Source: Maylandia zebra | Taxonomy: Eukaryota > Chordata > Actinopteri > Cichliformes > Cichlidae | Reading direction: 5' to 3' | Length of the DNA stretch: 64,000 bases | Assembly (NCBI RefSeq): GCF_041146795.1 | Contig: NC_135184.1 | Span: forward strand, 5,469,467-5,533,466 | Part shown: one piece after another, positions 54,961 to 64,000 of the stretch | How the letters are laid out: each line of letters begins with the position of its first letter | How positions within the stretch are numbered: position 1 is the first letter of the stretch | Notes under the pieces: generated by a model | Seen by the model: only the letters and a program-made list of their open reading frames with translations | Databases searched by the model: none | What the model was told of the DNA's origin: nothing | Position numbers and translations under genes: made by a program

Positions 54961-55575
54961 CACGCCACGGAGGAAACCCGGGAAGGCAATTTCCTTCAAC
55001 AGCAAAGTCGAATTTCATCAACATCTTCCGCACGCATTAAAGCTGCGGCTGACAAGGCAGCGCTCATGGAGCGACTCGCTGCATTAAAGAAAAACATTCT
55101 ATTGAAGCGCAAGAGGAAAAACTGAGAAAAGAAAAGGAGAAATTATCCTTGGAAACAGAGTTGGCAGCAACTAAGGCAAAGCTTCGTGTCTTAAAAATAA
55201 ACTCAGTTTGTAGCTCTGAGCGTTCTGATGGAATGAACTCTTATTTTGAAAGAGGGCACGTACAAGAAGCGCCTTGTGCTGATACATTTGTTCCGGCAGA
55301 AAGAGATTACTCTGGTACAAATTCTACATCTGAATCACAAGTAATCGTACCTCAAAACTCAATCAACTGGAAGCAGAACAAATTCCACTGTTCTGCATAG
55401 TTGTTTGTTTTGTTCACACAGCAATCATTTACTAGAGAATTGTAAGCAGCTTAAAGCTAAAATTCATCGGGATAAGCTGACTTTTATCAAGGAAAGGGGA
55501 ATTTGTTTTGGTTGTTTAAAAGTTGGTCACATAAGCAAAGACTGTAGGAGTCATTTGAGACACAGCAGCTGAGCA

Positions 55576-56485
55576 AATGATCATTTCATGCTGAAGACAT
55601 CCTCAGACAGATTTAAACACATACATAAACACAGCCTGGTGCCAATAACACAGCTAATGACACTGCTGTATCACTGGCTTTACTGATTAAAGACCATATC
55701 TGAAGGAAATCTTTGAACACAACAGAAAGTGACCTTTTAAACCTGCCACACTGATGCTGCATTCAAGGACCATTAAAAACATTTGAAAGGACTTAAGAAC
55801 ATCAAGAAAATGTGACTTGTTTCTCTGTAATGAAGCTGTTTTAGTGAAGAAAGTTGAAAGGTCACAGAGCGACTGCTGAATCTTCTGCTCCAAACATGAA
55901 CTCTGAACTTTGTGATGCTTCAGGAGGAAAACTGCTTCAGTTATTCTCTCAGATTAGTTTCATATTTTCTGCATCAGATTTGAGTGAGATCCTGGAATGA
56001 AGACAGAAGAAAAGACTTTGTTCAAAGTTTGATTTATAGTCAAACCTTCCAGTTTATTCACACAATAAAACATCAACACAATATATGAATTCATTCATTA
56101 AAATCACAGTTTTTCCTCATTTGTTTGATGATTTTGACAAAAACAAACACAAACACACACACATGGTCGGCCATACTCATAAAGAGAAATGTCGACATTG
56201 TTCAATACAAATATTCCAGAAACATTTAGAGGATAGAGAAGTTTACATTTTCATGTGGAGAAATATTTTAGTAAATCAAAATGATGATGAGCAGTGATAG
56301 CCTCCATAAACAGTCACAGGAAAGATCTCCTTTAAAAACTCAGAAACATCAAGAGAACAACTAGAAGATGTGGAGGTACCACCCATAATGTTTGACTGAC
56401 AGCTGATCTCTGTGCAGAAATGATGGAGAGAAAATAAAATGAAACTTAAATACAGATTTAAACCCACAATATGAAAGACTTCAGT
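55576..56485 (-). other. 3' UTR and 3' flank of TRIM copy 7
   Basis: Positions 55576-55742 match 29463-29629. Positions 55743-56485 match 24635-25385 almost base for base. The reversed polyadenylation signal TTTATT is at 56053-56058. There is no other gene. Confidence 0.7.
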
Positions 56486-58144
56486 CTATTTCACTTTAAT
56501 CAACTCAGCTGTGGCTCCAAAGTAAACCCAAAGTCCAGCATAGAGCGGCTGAGTGAATGTGGTCTGGACTCTGTGGAGGAGAGTCATGGTTTCAGAGACG
56601 CTGTAGAAGGACAAAATACCTGCTCTGTGATCCAGGTACACTCCTACTCTGGAGGAACGAGGACCTGAGACACGAGTTTGGATGTTGTTGTACCAAAATG
56701 TATAACTGTTGTTGTTACAATCTAATGACCAAGATTTGTCATTATGTCCAAATAAACATTCATTTCCTTTTCTGCTGATATTCTTGTATGCGACTGCTAC
56801 ACAAACTCCTTCCCCTCTCCACTCCACCTCCCAGTAACAACGTCCAGTCAGACTCTCTCTACTCAGGACCTGTTCATATCCAGTGAATCTGTCTGGATGA
56901 TCAGAATAAGACTGTCCAAATAAATTGAATGTTGCTTTTCTGTTCCCCTCTGATAATAACAGCAATATGTGTGCTGTGTTTGGATCCAGTGTGATTTCAC
57001 ATGAATATTTTAAGAATCCAGCTCTGGTCTTTGGCTCTGGTGGATCTGACAGTAAAACATCCACTTCAGTGACTGTCAGTGAGATGTTTGTCCGTTCCTC
57101 TCTCAGAATGTCCTGTAGTTTATCTCTGACCTCTGACACAGCTGCTGTCACATCCTCAAAGTAGCTCAGAGGACGGATATTGATGCTGGATGAGTCTGTA
57201 GACTCACTGAGTGCTGACAGTGAGGGGTAGTTGTGTAGAAACTGGATGTGATCCTCTGTGTGTGAGAGCTGCTTCAGCTCAGCATCTTTCCTCTTCAGCT
57301 CAGTGATCTCCTGCTCCAGCTTCTCCTGAAGCTCTTTGACTCGACTCGCTTCAGTTTCCTGCTGGGATCTGATCTGCTGCTTCACATCAGAGCTTCTTTT
57401 CTGGATGAGATGGATCAGCTCAGTGAAGATCTTCTCACTGTGCTCCACTGTTTGATCAGCAGACTGATTGATGGCCTCCACCTCCTGTTGAAGCAGCTTC
57501 ACATCTTTCTCTCTGTCCTGGATTCTCTGCTGGATGTTTTGTCGACTCACCTCCAGCTCTCTCTGCCTCTCAGTCCTTTCTGCTGCAGCTGAGACTGTGT
57601 CGTGGCCTTTATGTTCATCCACAGAGCAGAGATAACAGATACTCTGCTGATCAGTACGGCAGAACATCTTCATCACCTCATCATGACGAGAGCAGATGTT
57701 CTCCTGGAGCTTCTTGGAAGGCTCCACCAGCTTGTGTTTCTTGAATGAAGCTGCAACAATATTATGAGTCTGAAGGTGTTTCTCACAATAAGATGCCAGA
57801 CAGAATAAACAGGACTTGAAGGCTTTCATTTTTCTTCCAGTGCAGACATCACAGGCCACATCTTCAGGTCCAGCATAGCAGTGATCAGCAGGAGCAGCTT
57901 GGAGTCCAGTCTTCTTCAGCTCCTCCACTAAATCTGCTAACATGGTGTTTTTCACCAGGACAGGCCTCGCTGTGAAAGTCTGTCTGCACTGAGGGCAGCT
58001 GTAGATTTTCTTCTTTTCCTCTTCATCCCAGAAGCTTTTAATACAGTTCATGCAGTAGCTGTGTCCACAGGGAATAGTCACCGGATCCTTCAGTAGATCC
58101 AAACAGACTGAACAGCAGAATTTTGTTTGGTCCATTTGATTCAT
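56486..58144 (-). CDS. TRIM E3 ubiquitin ligase, TRIM16/TRIM25-like, copy 7
   Basis: Intact single-exon gene of 552 residues starting MNQMDQ. RING at residues 11-53 (zinc ligands C11/C14, C26/H28, C31/C34, C50/C53), B-box1 (98-135), B-box2 (151-181), coiled coil (~185-295), PRY from ~383 (LDP at 386-388) and SPRY to the end (WEVE 438-441; YLDHRAG about 503-509). Variable residues are 404-411 (ATFNLFGQ), 422-424 (GYE), several within 442-480 and the tail (YFGATAELIKVK). B-box1 has a unique HNIVAASFKKHK where others have HYDVAPLKKHK. The unit is almost the same as that at 25386-27044. Expected role: E3 ligase in innate defence. Confidence 0.94.
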   Translation of the reverse strand: MNQMDQTKFCCSVCLDLLKDPVTIPCGHSYCMNCIKSFWDEEEKKKIYSCPQCRQTFTARPVLVKNTMLADLVEELKKTGLQAAPADHCYAGPEDVACDVCTGRKMKAFKSCLFCLASYCEKHLQTHNIVAASFKKHKLVEPSKKLQENICSRHDEVMKMFCRTDQQSICYLCSVDEHKGHDTVSAAAERTERQRELEVSRQNIQQRIQDREKDVKLLQQEVEAINQSADQTVEHSEKIFTELIHLIQKRSSDVKQQIRSQQETEASRVKELQEKLEQEITELKRKDAELKQLSHTEDHIQFLHNYPSLSALSESTDSSSINIRPLSYFEDVTAAVSEVRDKLQDILREERTNISLTVTEVDVLLSDPPEPKTRAGFLKYSCEITLDPNTAHILLLLSEGNRKATFNLFGQSYSDHPDRFTGYEQVLSRESLTGRCYWEVEWRGEGVCVAVAYKNISRKGNECLFGHNDKSWSLDCNNNSYTFWYNNIQTRVSGPRSSRVGVYLDHRAGILSFYSVSETMTLLHRVQTTFTQPLYAGLWVYFGATAELIKVK

Positions 58145-58185
58145 GTGCTGTGCCGTTTCACCGTCTCTCAGTGACTGTCAGACAG

Positions 58186-58195
58186 TTTCACTTCC
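58186..58195 (-). promoter_or_regulatory. Candidate ETS/IRF composite site of TRIM copy 7
   Basis: On the minus strand GGAAGTGAAA lies about 42 bp before the ATG. It fits the ETS-IRF composite pattern GGAANNGAAA. The paralogues have GGAAGTCAAA (or AGAAAGTCAAA) here, so the match is unique to this copy. It may lie in the 5' UTR. Function is inferred. Confidence 0.4.
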
Positions 58196-58446
58196 TCTGA
58201 ACAGAAACAACCTCTGTGCTCTGAAGGGAAACAGATCTCTGCTCTTGTTCACCTCCTACAGGAAATGAGGCTCACCAGCAACTGCATTTACACCATGTTG
58301 TTTAGACCCATCCTGATACAGACACATCTGTGAAGGGAGGCACTAAAGAAATATTCTTACAGTGCGACCAAGAGCCAATCACATGATGCAGGGTGTGGTA
58401 TGTTTGGTTACAGCATGCAGTAACAAGTCTGACCCAGTTAAACTTT
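58196..58446 (-). promoter_or_regulatory. 5' flank of TRIM copy 7
   Basis: Shares ctcctacaggaaatgaggct and ttacaccatgttgtttagac with the unit at 25386-27044, and keeps the attcttacag...gccaatcacatg segment with a CCAAT box that the latter lacks. Confidence 0.4.
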
Positions 58447-58960
58447 AACAATTCATTTCTTCATGGTGCAAATATATAGTAGACTCAGGAGTTTAACTCA
58501 GTTTTCTTGGCCTTTGTTTATCGTTTCATTTGAAATCTTAATGGGTAAAGATCATCATAATTACATATGAAATTATATGTACAAATTATATGTTCCATTA
58601 CACTATTAACAGCACAGATTATACAGCAAAGATCAGATTCATGGATGGAGCCAGAGGCTAAATGACTGTTCAGTCCTCTTTAGGAAACGATCTTCATATG
58701 ACGACAAACACGACAACAATCAGCTGTCAAACTGTACAAGAAGTTCACAGTAATGTAAAAGAAGTTATATCACTTTATTTTTAAATGTACGCACTCAGGG
58801 TCAGGACTGAAGACACTGATCGAGAAAATACTCTAAATATAAATATTCACCTAAACATTCAAAATTATTCAATTGCATGAAAAGAAATATGAACTCTCTA
58901 CAATACTGGCTTCTGATTGGTTGAAAAAGCAGGTGCTGAACTTCAGAAGAGCTAAAGCTG
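58447..58960. repeat. Duplicate of TRIM spacer segment 33899-34400
   Basis: Nearly identical to 33899-34400 (atatatagtagactcaggag, gaaattatatg, ctacaatactggcttctgat). It lies just upstream of a TRIM unit, as it does in the spacer of the inverted pair. Confidence 0.85.
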
Positions 58961-61529
58961 CAAAACTGTGTAAACCCAGAGTGGATGCTGCCCTCTGACC
59001 TTTCAGAAGTACGATCTTTTTATGAAGACACAGAGGCAGAGTTATTATTCATCACTTTAAAGATGATATTCGTTACATGTTCTTCACTCGTTGTCTAGTA
59101 AAGTCCAGAGAATGAGACACATGATTTCAAAACATACAGCTGCATGTTAGAGATCACAGAGTTCTTCAGTCTTATGAGAACTCATGGAGACTAAATGTCA
59201 GACACATCAACAGTAAATGTCGTTCCTCCCCCCGTCAGTTTGTGTCCTCCACACTTGTTTACACAAACATCTGAGGTTTGAACAGTGTGCAAAACCACAT
59301 GTTACAAAGCTGCTGAGCTACTGAATACTGGAATATTTCATTCAATATCACCATCTGACCAAAGGACAAACACAGAGAGGATTAGAGCGCCAAACTTTGT
59401 TTCAAACTGTTTCAGATTTTAGAGGCAAAAAGCAGAATTTCTACCTGGACAAAGAAATCAAAGCAGGAGCAAAACAAGCTTTTACATTTATTCAAAGGCA
59501 TTATGTGAATGTACTCTGAGCCACAGCCTCCTAAAGTAAAGACATTTGATCATCTAAACCAGACAGAGTCATGTTTTCAGCAGTGTCTGTATCCTCCATA
59601 TAGACCATGCCATGGTCCACCTAGGGTGACCAGGTGTCTGACTTTATGTGGGACTACACAGCACTCAGTCCTTGTTTGCCTGTGCCACACACACATTGAG
59701 CCAATGTCCAGTTTTTTTATTGACTCTAGTTTCTGTCGATCGGTAGGCCCACAAAAAACCCTGTACAGGAAGTAGATTTCATCTCTCTGATAAAAGGAGT
59801 TCTAATCCCTGATCCTATGAGTCTGAGCCAGTAGATAATATTGATATGATCATATTTATGCCTTTGTTGTTTCACAAAGGGTTAAAAACATTCACAGGTT
59901 GGACTGTGGTTCTCCTTTTAGCATCTCTGCTGGAATTTTAACTGTGAACCTCTTAGATCCAAACTTCTGAACTGCTCATCTCACAGAGGACAAAAGGGAA
60001 GAACCCCGAATCTCTTCTTCACCTCACTTTTATACCTGCTCACCCTTTCTCCCCCCTTCCCTCAGTGGACGCCACATCTTCACACTTGGGCCAATCAGGT
60101 TGTTGACATTTGATCATCTGATGTGCACCCACACCTCATCTCTCTCTCTCTCTCTGATTTACAAGATTTAACACAAAGTTTAAACTTTAAAATCACTTCA
60201 TTACATTTTCTTTGTTATTCTTAACACAGAAAATTCACATTCAAAAACTTAACACAGAATAAAACAGAGTAGCCAGTAGTGGGACATGGTTCCAGCAACT
60301 CTGATGGTGACGGCCCGTTTGAAGCTGAAGCTCCGGCACGTGTGTCAAAAAATCAACACACTGCTTCAGAAACGCTGTGCTGAGGCTTGGTTTGACTGAA
60401 CAGAGTCACGTGATCAATGACGACTGAAGCTTCATTCAGCACGTCACTGCTTCAGTACCTGATTCAAAGATTTATAAGGAATTGAACCATTGGTGGGATT
60501 TGTGCTGTGTTTTGGTGGTTTTGTGAGAGCGAATCAGTGTGTGACATAATTATAGACATGGAGCCAGGAAGAGAGGACGCTCTGCCTGTTCCTCAATAAA
60601 AACCAGTTCATCAGCATTTCTGCTCCCAGGTCTAAAATGTACATAAGAAATATGATGTACACATAATTATAATGATATAACTTATAGTATATTATATATA
60701 AACGTACCAGTCTGCTGGTTAATTACATAATCAGGTGGAGGCAGTGACCTCACAGCACAATACTCACAACTATTATAATATTGTGCTTTACATTGTTATA
60801 TTTAGTGTATTTTTTATTACTAACAAACTACAAGAAGTCACAAGCAACAGGAGAACACACCATGGCACATGTTTACACAAGAACGTTTTATTCATCTAAA
60901 TTATTTATTATTAAAATCGACATAACAGAATTTTTTTCACGTAAAACAAATACATGTTCAAAGCACCATATCAGCCCGATATCAGACACAACTGTCACGT
61001 GACATTAAAGAGAAGCTGTCAGTTCATCTCTGCAGAGTGGGCAATCATAATGAAGCAGTTCATTATAAGCTGTAGATTCAAGCTGCGCTTCATAGTTTTG
61101 TCCACCAGATGTCACCAAACAGGACTGTGTTGAAAAGCTTCGAGTAATGAACCGTTTTTCAATCCAAGCTTCAGAAAGCTTCATTTGGACATCAGAGGCC
61201 GTCTGATGTTAACTGGCAGCCCTTTATAGACTGCTGCTAATTTACCCTGGAGCCAAACCACTATCTGGGGTTACATACTGAACTAAGCTACACACACATT
61301 TCACACACAATCAAGAGAAATCACAGGTAAGACAATCGTATCCAAAATTCTTGTCTGCAAGCAAAATACAAAAACATAAGAACAAGCAAAATATAAGAAC
61401 GGGTAAATCTGAGGATTATAAACAAACATTCAATAAAACATAACAAACTTTTGTATGAGTTAAATATCAATATTAAAACCACCCATGTGTGTTTATATGG
61501 TTAAGTAATGAAGACGACCTTCATTATGC

Positions 61530-61532
<3 letters not shown>
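58961..61532. other. Unassigned DNA with worn repeats
   Basis: No supported gene. A CT run lies at about 60138-60156. Two stretches at 60310-60470 and 61040-61195 share gcttca-rich sequence (gaagcttcattcag, agcttcagaaagcttcattt) and may be the two ends of an old non-autonomous DNA element. This is not certain. Confidence 0.35.

Positions 61533-61613
<81 letters not shown>
61533..61613. repeat. CA microsatellite
   Basis: A (CA)n run of 81 bp with a single interrupting g near 61578. Confidence 0.95.
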
Positions 61614-61617
<4 letters not shown>

Positions 61618-61734
61618 TGTGAAGCTTTGAGAAATGAACGTTTTGTGAACCACTTGGCTGGAAGACTCAACTGCTTCTAGGTGCACATGGAGTAAAGGCA
61701 GGAAAGGCACTCACACGAGCTAGCTGCTTACCCT

Positions 61735-61940
61735 AACCATCAAAAATGAATGCCTAACCCTGACCCTGACCCTTACCCTAAACCTAACCATAACCTAATT
61801 GTAACCCTGACACTAAAACCAAATTTTGAGTCTCAAAAATGCCTTCAAACATGTGGGGACTGGGATTTTGGTCCTTGTGAGGCCTGTTTGTCCCCATGAG
61901 TATAGAAAACTACCAAGTTTTGGTCCCAGCGAAGATGTTA
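61735..61940. repeat. Worn ccctaa-type repeat plus a fish dispersed repeat
   Basis: Degenerate ctaaccctgaccctgaccct units (61750-61810) are followed by ggggactgggattttggtcc and a gtccccatgag segment. This pairing is common at dispersed sites in fish and does not mark a telomere. Confidence 0.6.
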
Positions 61941-64000
61941 ATACCAGCTCTGGTAAAAAGCAGCTCTGATATTTAATGCTGAGCATTCAAACTGGGCAAA
62001 CTTTAAAATGAGATGCCTGACCATCACTCCTGAACCCCAGAAAGTTTACACTCATTTAAAGCCACCTGTTTCATTTGCTGCACGGTTTGAGCTCCAGCAG
62101 GTGAAGGACAATTTTTAAAACGTTTTCTGGCGGTTAACCTCTTTCACCAAACTAATAAAAACGCGATAAAAGCAGCTATTTAAGCAGTAAGACTTCAGAC
62201 AGATACCAACAGGTCGACTTGGGCTGTATTTTTATGCATTCATCAAAGATTCAGTACAAGGACTCGATGTTACAGTCCCTGACAATGCATTGCTTTAAAT
62301 GGAGAAAATCTTGAGTGATGGCTGTTATGAGGAAAAGCAGCCCAGAAACTTGACCAGCAGCACACATCGTTGTGTGCCTAAACTTTCGTTCTTTTACCCA
62401 AGCTAGTCTGCCCTTTTTCTTTGGTTAGATTTAAAGAATTTAAAATTCAAAATAGTTAAACTCAAAGGTTTGAGCAAGTCTAGGCATACCTGTAAAAAGA
62501 GAACAGTTGCTCATAAGTTTACGTTATACCTGCATTATTGACACAGTATTGTCACTTCATTGTAATCGTCAATACACGGTTATCATGAAACTCATAACAG
62601 CCAACAAACAATCGATCAGTCGACCCTTGTTTTTGTTTACAGTTACTGCATTAATATTATTATTATTATCATTATTATTATTGTTTTACACGTGCTTCCT
62701 ATTTTGTTCCCCTCAGAGAGTCGCGGTGCATCTTGTGCAGCAATAGGATAAAAAATAAAATTCAAGCTGGAATATTTCAAGATGAGGCGCGTGCTGGAGC
62801 TGATGACTGACTGGTGAGCTTTAAGGGTTCAGTGATGTTAAAAAAGATTCTTGTTTTAATTAAAGTGATTATCATGGTTGAACAGGTTAGAGCTCATGTC
62901 TGATGCAATAACATGTTTCTGTAATGTTAGAGTGACAATAATCACACATAAGAAACGTCGTTGGGACAAAAAGAAATCGCACCACTTCTCAGTAAATGGA
63001 AGGAAAACTTGACGCACGATTCCAGTAGAGAAAGTAGAGTAGAATCAAATTTCAGCACATCATTCCATTTTCATGTACAGCGAGAACAACTAATACAAAT
63101 CTCACCCGTGTCCGTCTGTGTCGTGTTAGAGATGCTCGTCCATCTGTTTAACATTTAACAACCAGAACATCTGCTGTTTCAGTTTGTCCATGCAGCGCTG
63201 CGGTTTAGCTGCAGGCGGCGCTGTTTCACGTCTCAAACGACACTGGGGGGATGAACTGCTGACACCAGTATTTCTTGATGGCTGGCTTTTTTCCCCCTTT
63301 TTGTACCACACAAAAAGAAAATGGGAAGTTTTTGTTTAACAGGAGGAAAAGGTGCGTTTATTGGGGACTATTTTTCATGGCGGATTAGTCAACCTGTTAC
63401 TTTTGGGGCAGCACAGTGATGCATGTGGGAGTGGGTCTGTGCTCATGGTAATAGAGGAACATTTTAGTCGTCTTTGGACAGCGGTGCAGTGCTGTTAGGA
63501 GGAAGTTTGTGGCTTTCTGGGTGTCGTACAGCTTAATAAACCTTGTAATGAGGCACACAGGAAGCCTCCTAATCACACACCTGGACCACCTGATGCACTG
63601 ATAGATATTCTGTAATCTTTATAATGAAGCTGAAAGCTTTTTAAGGGGTTCAAAGGTCCAGAAATTCTCATTTCTCATTCTAGCCGCACATAACCAGCCG
63701 TGCAGGTGGTGTCAGTATTTCATCCTCCGGCTTCAGGATTTTACCACATCGAGTCGTTTACCTCCGTGTGTTGCTTCATATGTGGCATCATTTCCAGACT
63801 GTGACTACAGACAAAGACTGAATCTTTACGAGCTCCTTCAGGCAGATGTAGGTTTTACCTTCTTCTTCTTCTTTTTTTTTTAAAGAAAAAAAAACAATCA
63901 GTATTGTATTTATTTCCAAACAGTGTTTTTGAATGACTGAACGATCGCACTGATGAGAGGCAACATGTAGATTTGTGGATGCACTGTTTACAGATGCCTT
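61941..64000. other. Unassigned DNA at the right edge
   Basis: No supported gene. An ATT-rich run lies at about 62653-62685 and a TTC/T-rich run with an A run at about 63861-63893. Open frames are short and without motifs. Confidence 0.4.

Larger units (their letters stand above)
52325..55560 (+). mobile_element. BEL/Pao LTR retrotransposon fossil, broken and nested
   Basis: A likely LTR and leader begin near tgttggagct (about 52325) and run to about 53000. Gag-like coding pieces lie at 53812-54339 and about 55020-55400, the second Ala/Lys-rich in the style of BEL/Pao gag, followed near 55500 by a zinc-knuckle-like piece. Protease, reverse transcriptase and integrase are not present, so it is a 5' fragment with several breaks. 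It contains two insertions: a short LTR-like element at 53031-53623 and a probable solo LTR at about 54350-54960. Its right end joins TRIM-unit flank at about 55560. Family and left limit are inferred. Confidence 0.65.

Noticed and set aside
61489-61680. Open frame with a long Thr-His repeat
   Set aside because: It is translated CA microsatellite.
61735-61810. Possible telomere repeat
   Set aside because: The units are degenerate and joined to a dispersed fish repeat; nothing suggests a chromosome end.
1-64000. CRISPR array, tRNA or rRNA genes
   Set aside because: No regular short repeat and spacer pattern and no recognisable tRNA or rRNA sequence was seen; the DNA is from an animal nuclear genome.

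Overview
This looks like nuclear DNA of a ray-finned fish, most likely a percomorph such as a cichlid. That is inferred from an expanded single-exon TRIM family with RING, two B-boxes, coiled coil and PRY-SPRY, a multi-exon PIM-type kinase gene, and fish-type repeats (a Tc1 transposon with ~200 bp inverted ends, hAT-like elements, L2/Rex-like LINE tails, a BEL/Pao fossil). No tRNA, rRNA, CRISPR array or bacterial-style operon was seen.

Layout. The region 1-36.9 kb is a TRIM cluster: intact genes on the minus strand at 4-1656, 6784-8421, 13127-14806, 20119-21471 (a divergent member without B-boxes), 25386-27044 and 31270-32931, then one on the plus strand at 34718-36379. Broken TRIM pieces lie at about 4085-4285 and 16100-16560. 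The genes at 31270-32931 and 34718-36379 stand head to head in a ~2.5 kb inverted duplication with a ~1.2 kb spacer. Next come a decayed last exon of a PIM-like gene (37.06-37.14 kb) and a complete nine-exon PIM-like kinase gene (38499-40850). From 41 to 50 kb the window is mostly repeats and unassigned DNA, including an internally deleted Tc1/IS630-type transposase and a GC-rich retroposon-like insert. At 50035-51720 there is an intronless, TATA-driven gene for a 561-residue coiled-coil protein that I do not recognise. A nested BEL/Pao fossil fills about 52.3-55.56 kb. A further TRIM gene lies at 56486-58144, in a unit almost the same as the one at 24.6-27.2 kb. The rest (59-64 kb) holds repeats, a CA microsatellite and unassigned DNA.

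How the genes fit together. TRIM proteins are E3 ubiquitin ligases, and the fish-expanded families are thought to act in antiviral or innate immunity by recognising targets through the PRY-SPRY domain. Here the RING to coiled-coil part is nearly constant between copies, while changes concentrate in a few short PRY-SPRY segments and the C-terminal tail. This is the strongest biological signal in the window. The PIM-like gene belongs to another kinase family that is expanded in fish. The window therefore looks like a fast-evolving accessory immune locus shaped by segmental duplication, inversion and transposon insertion.
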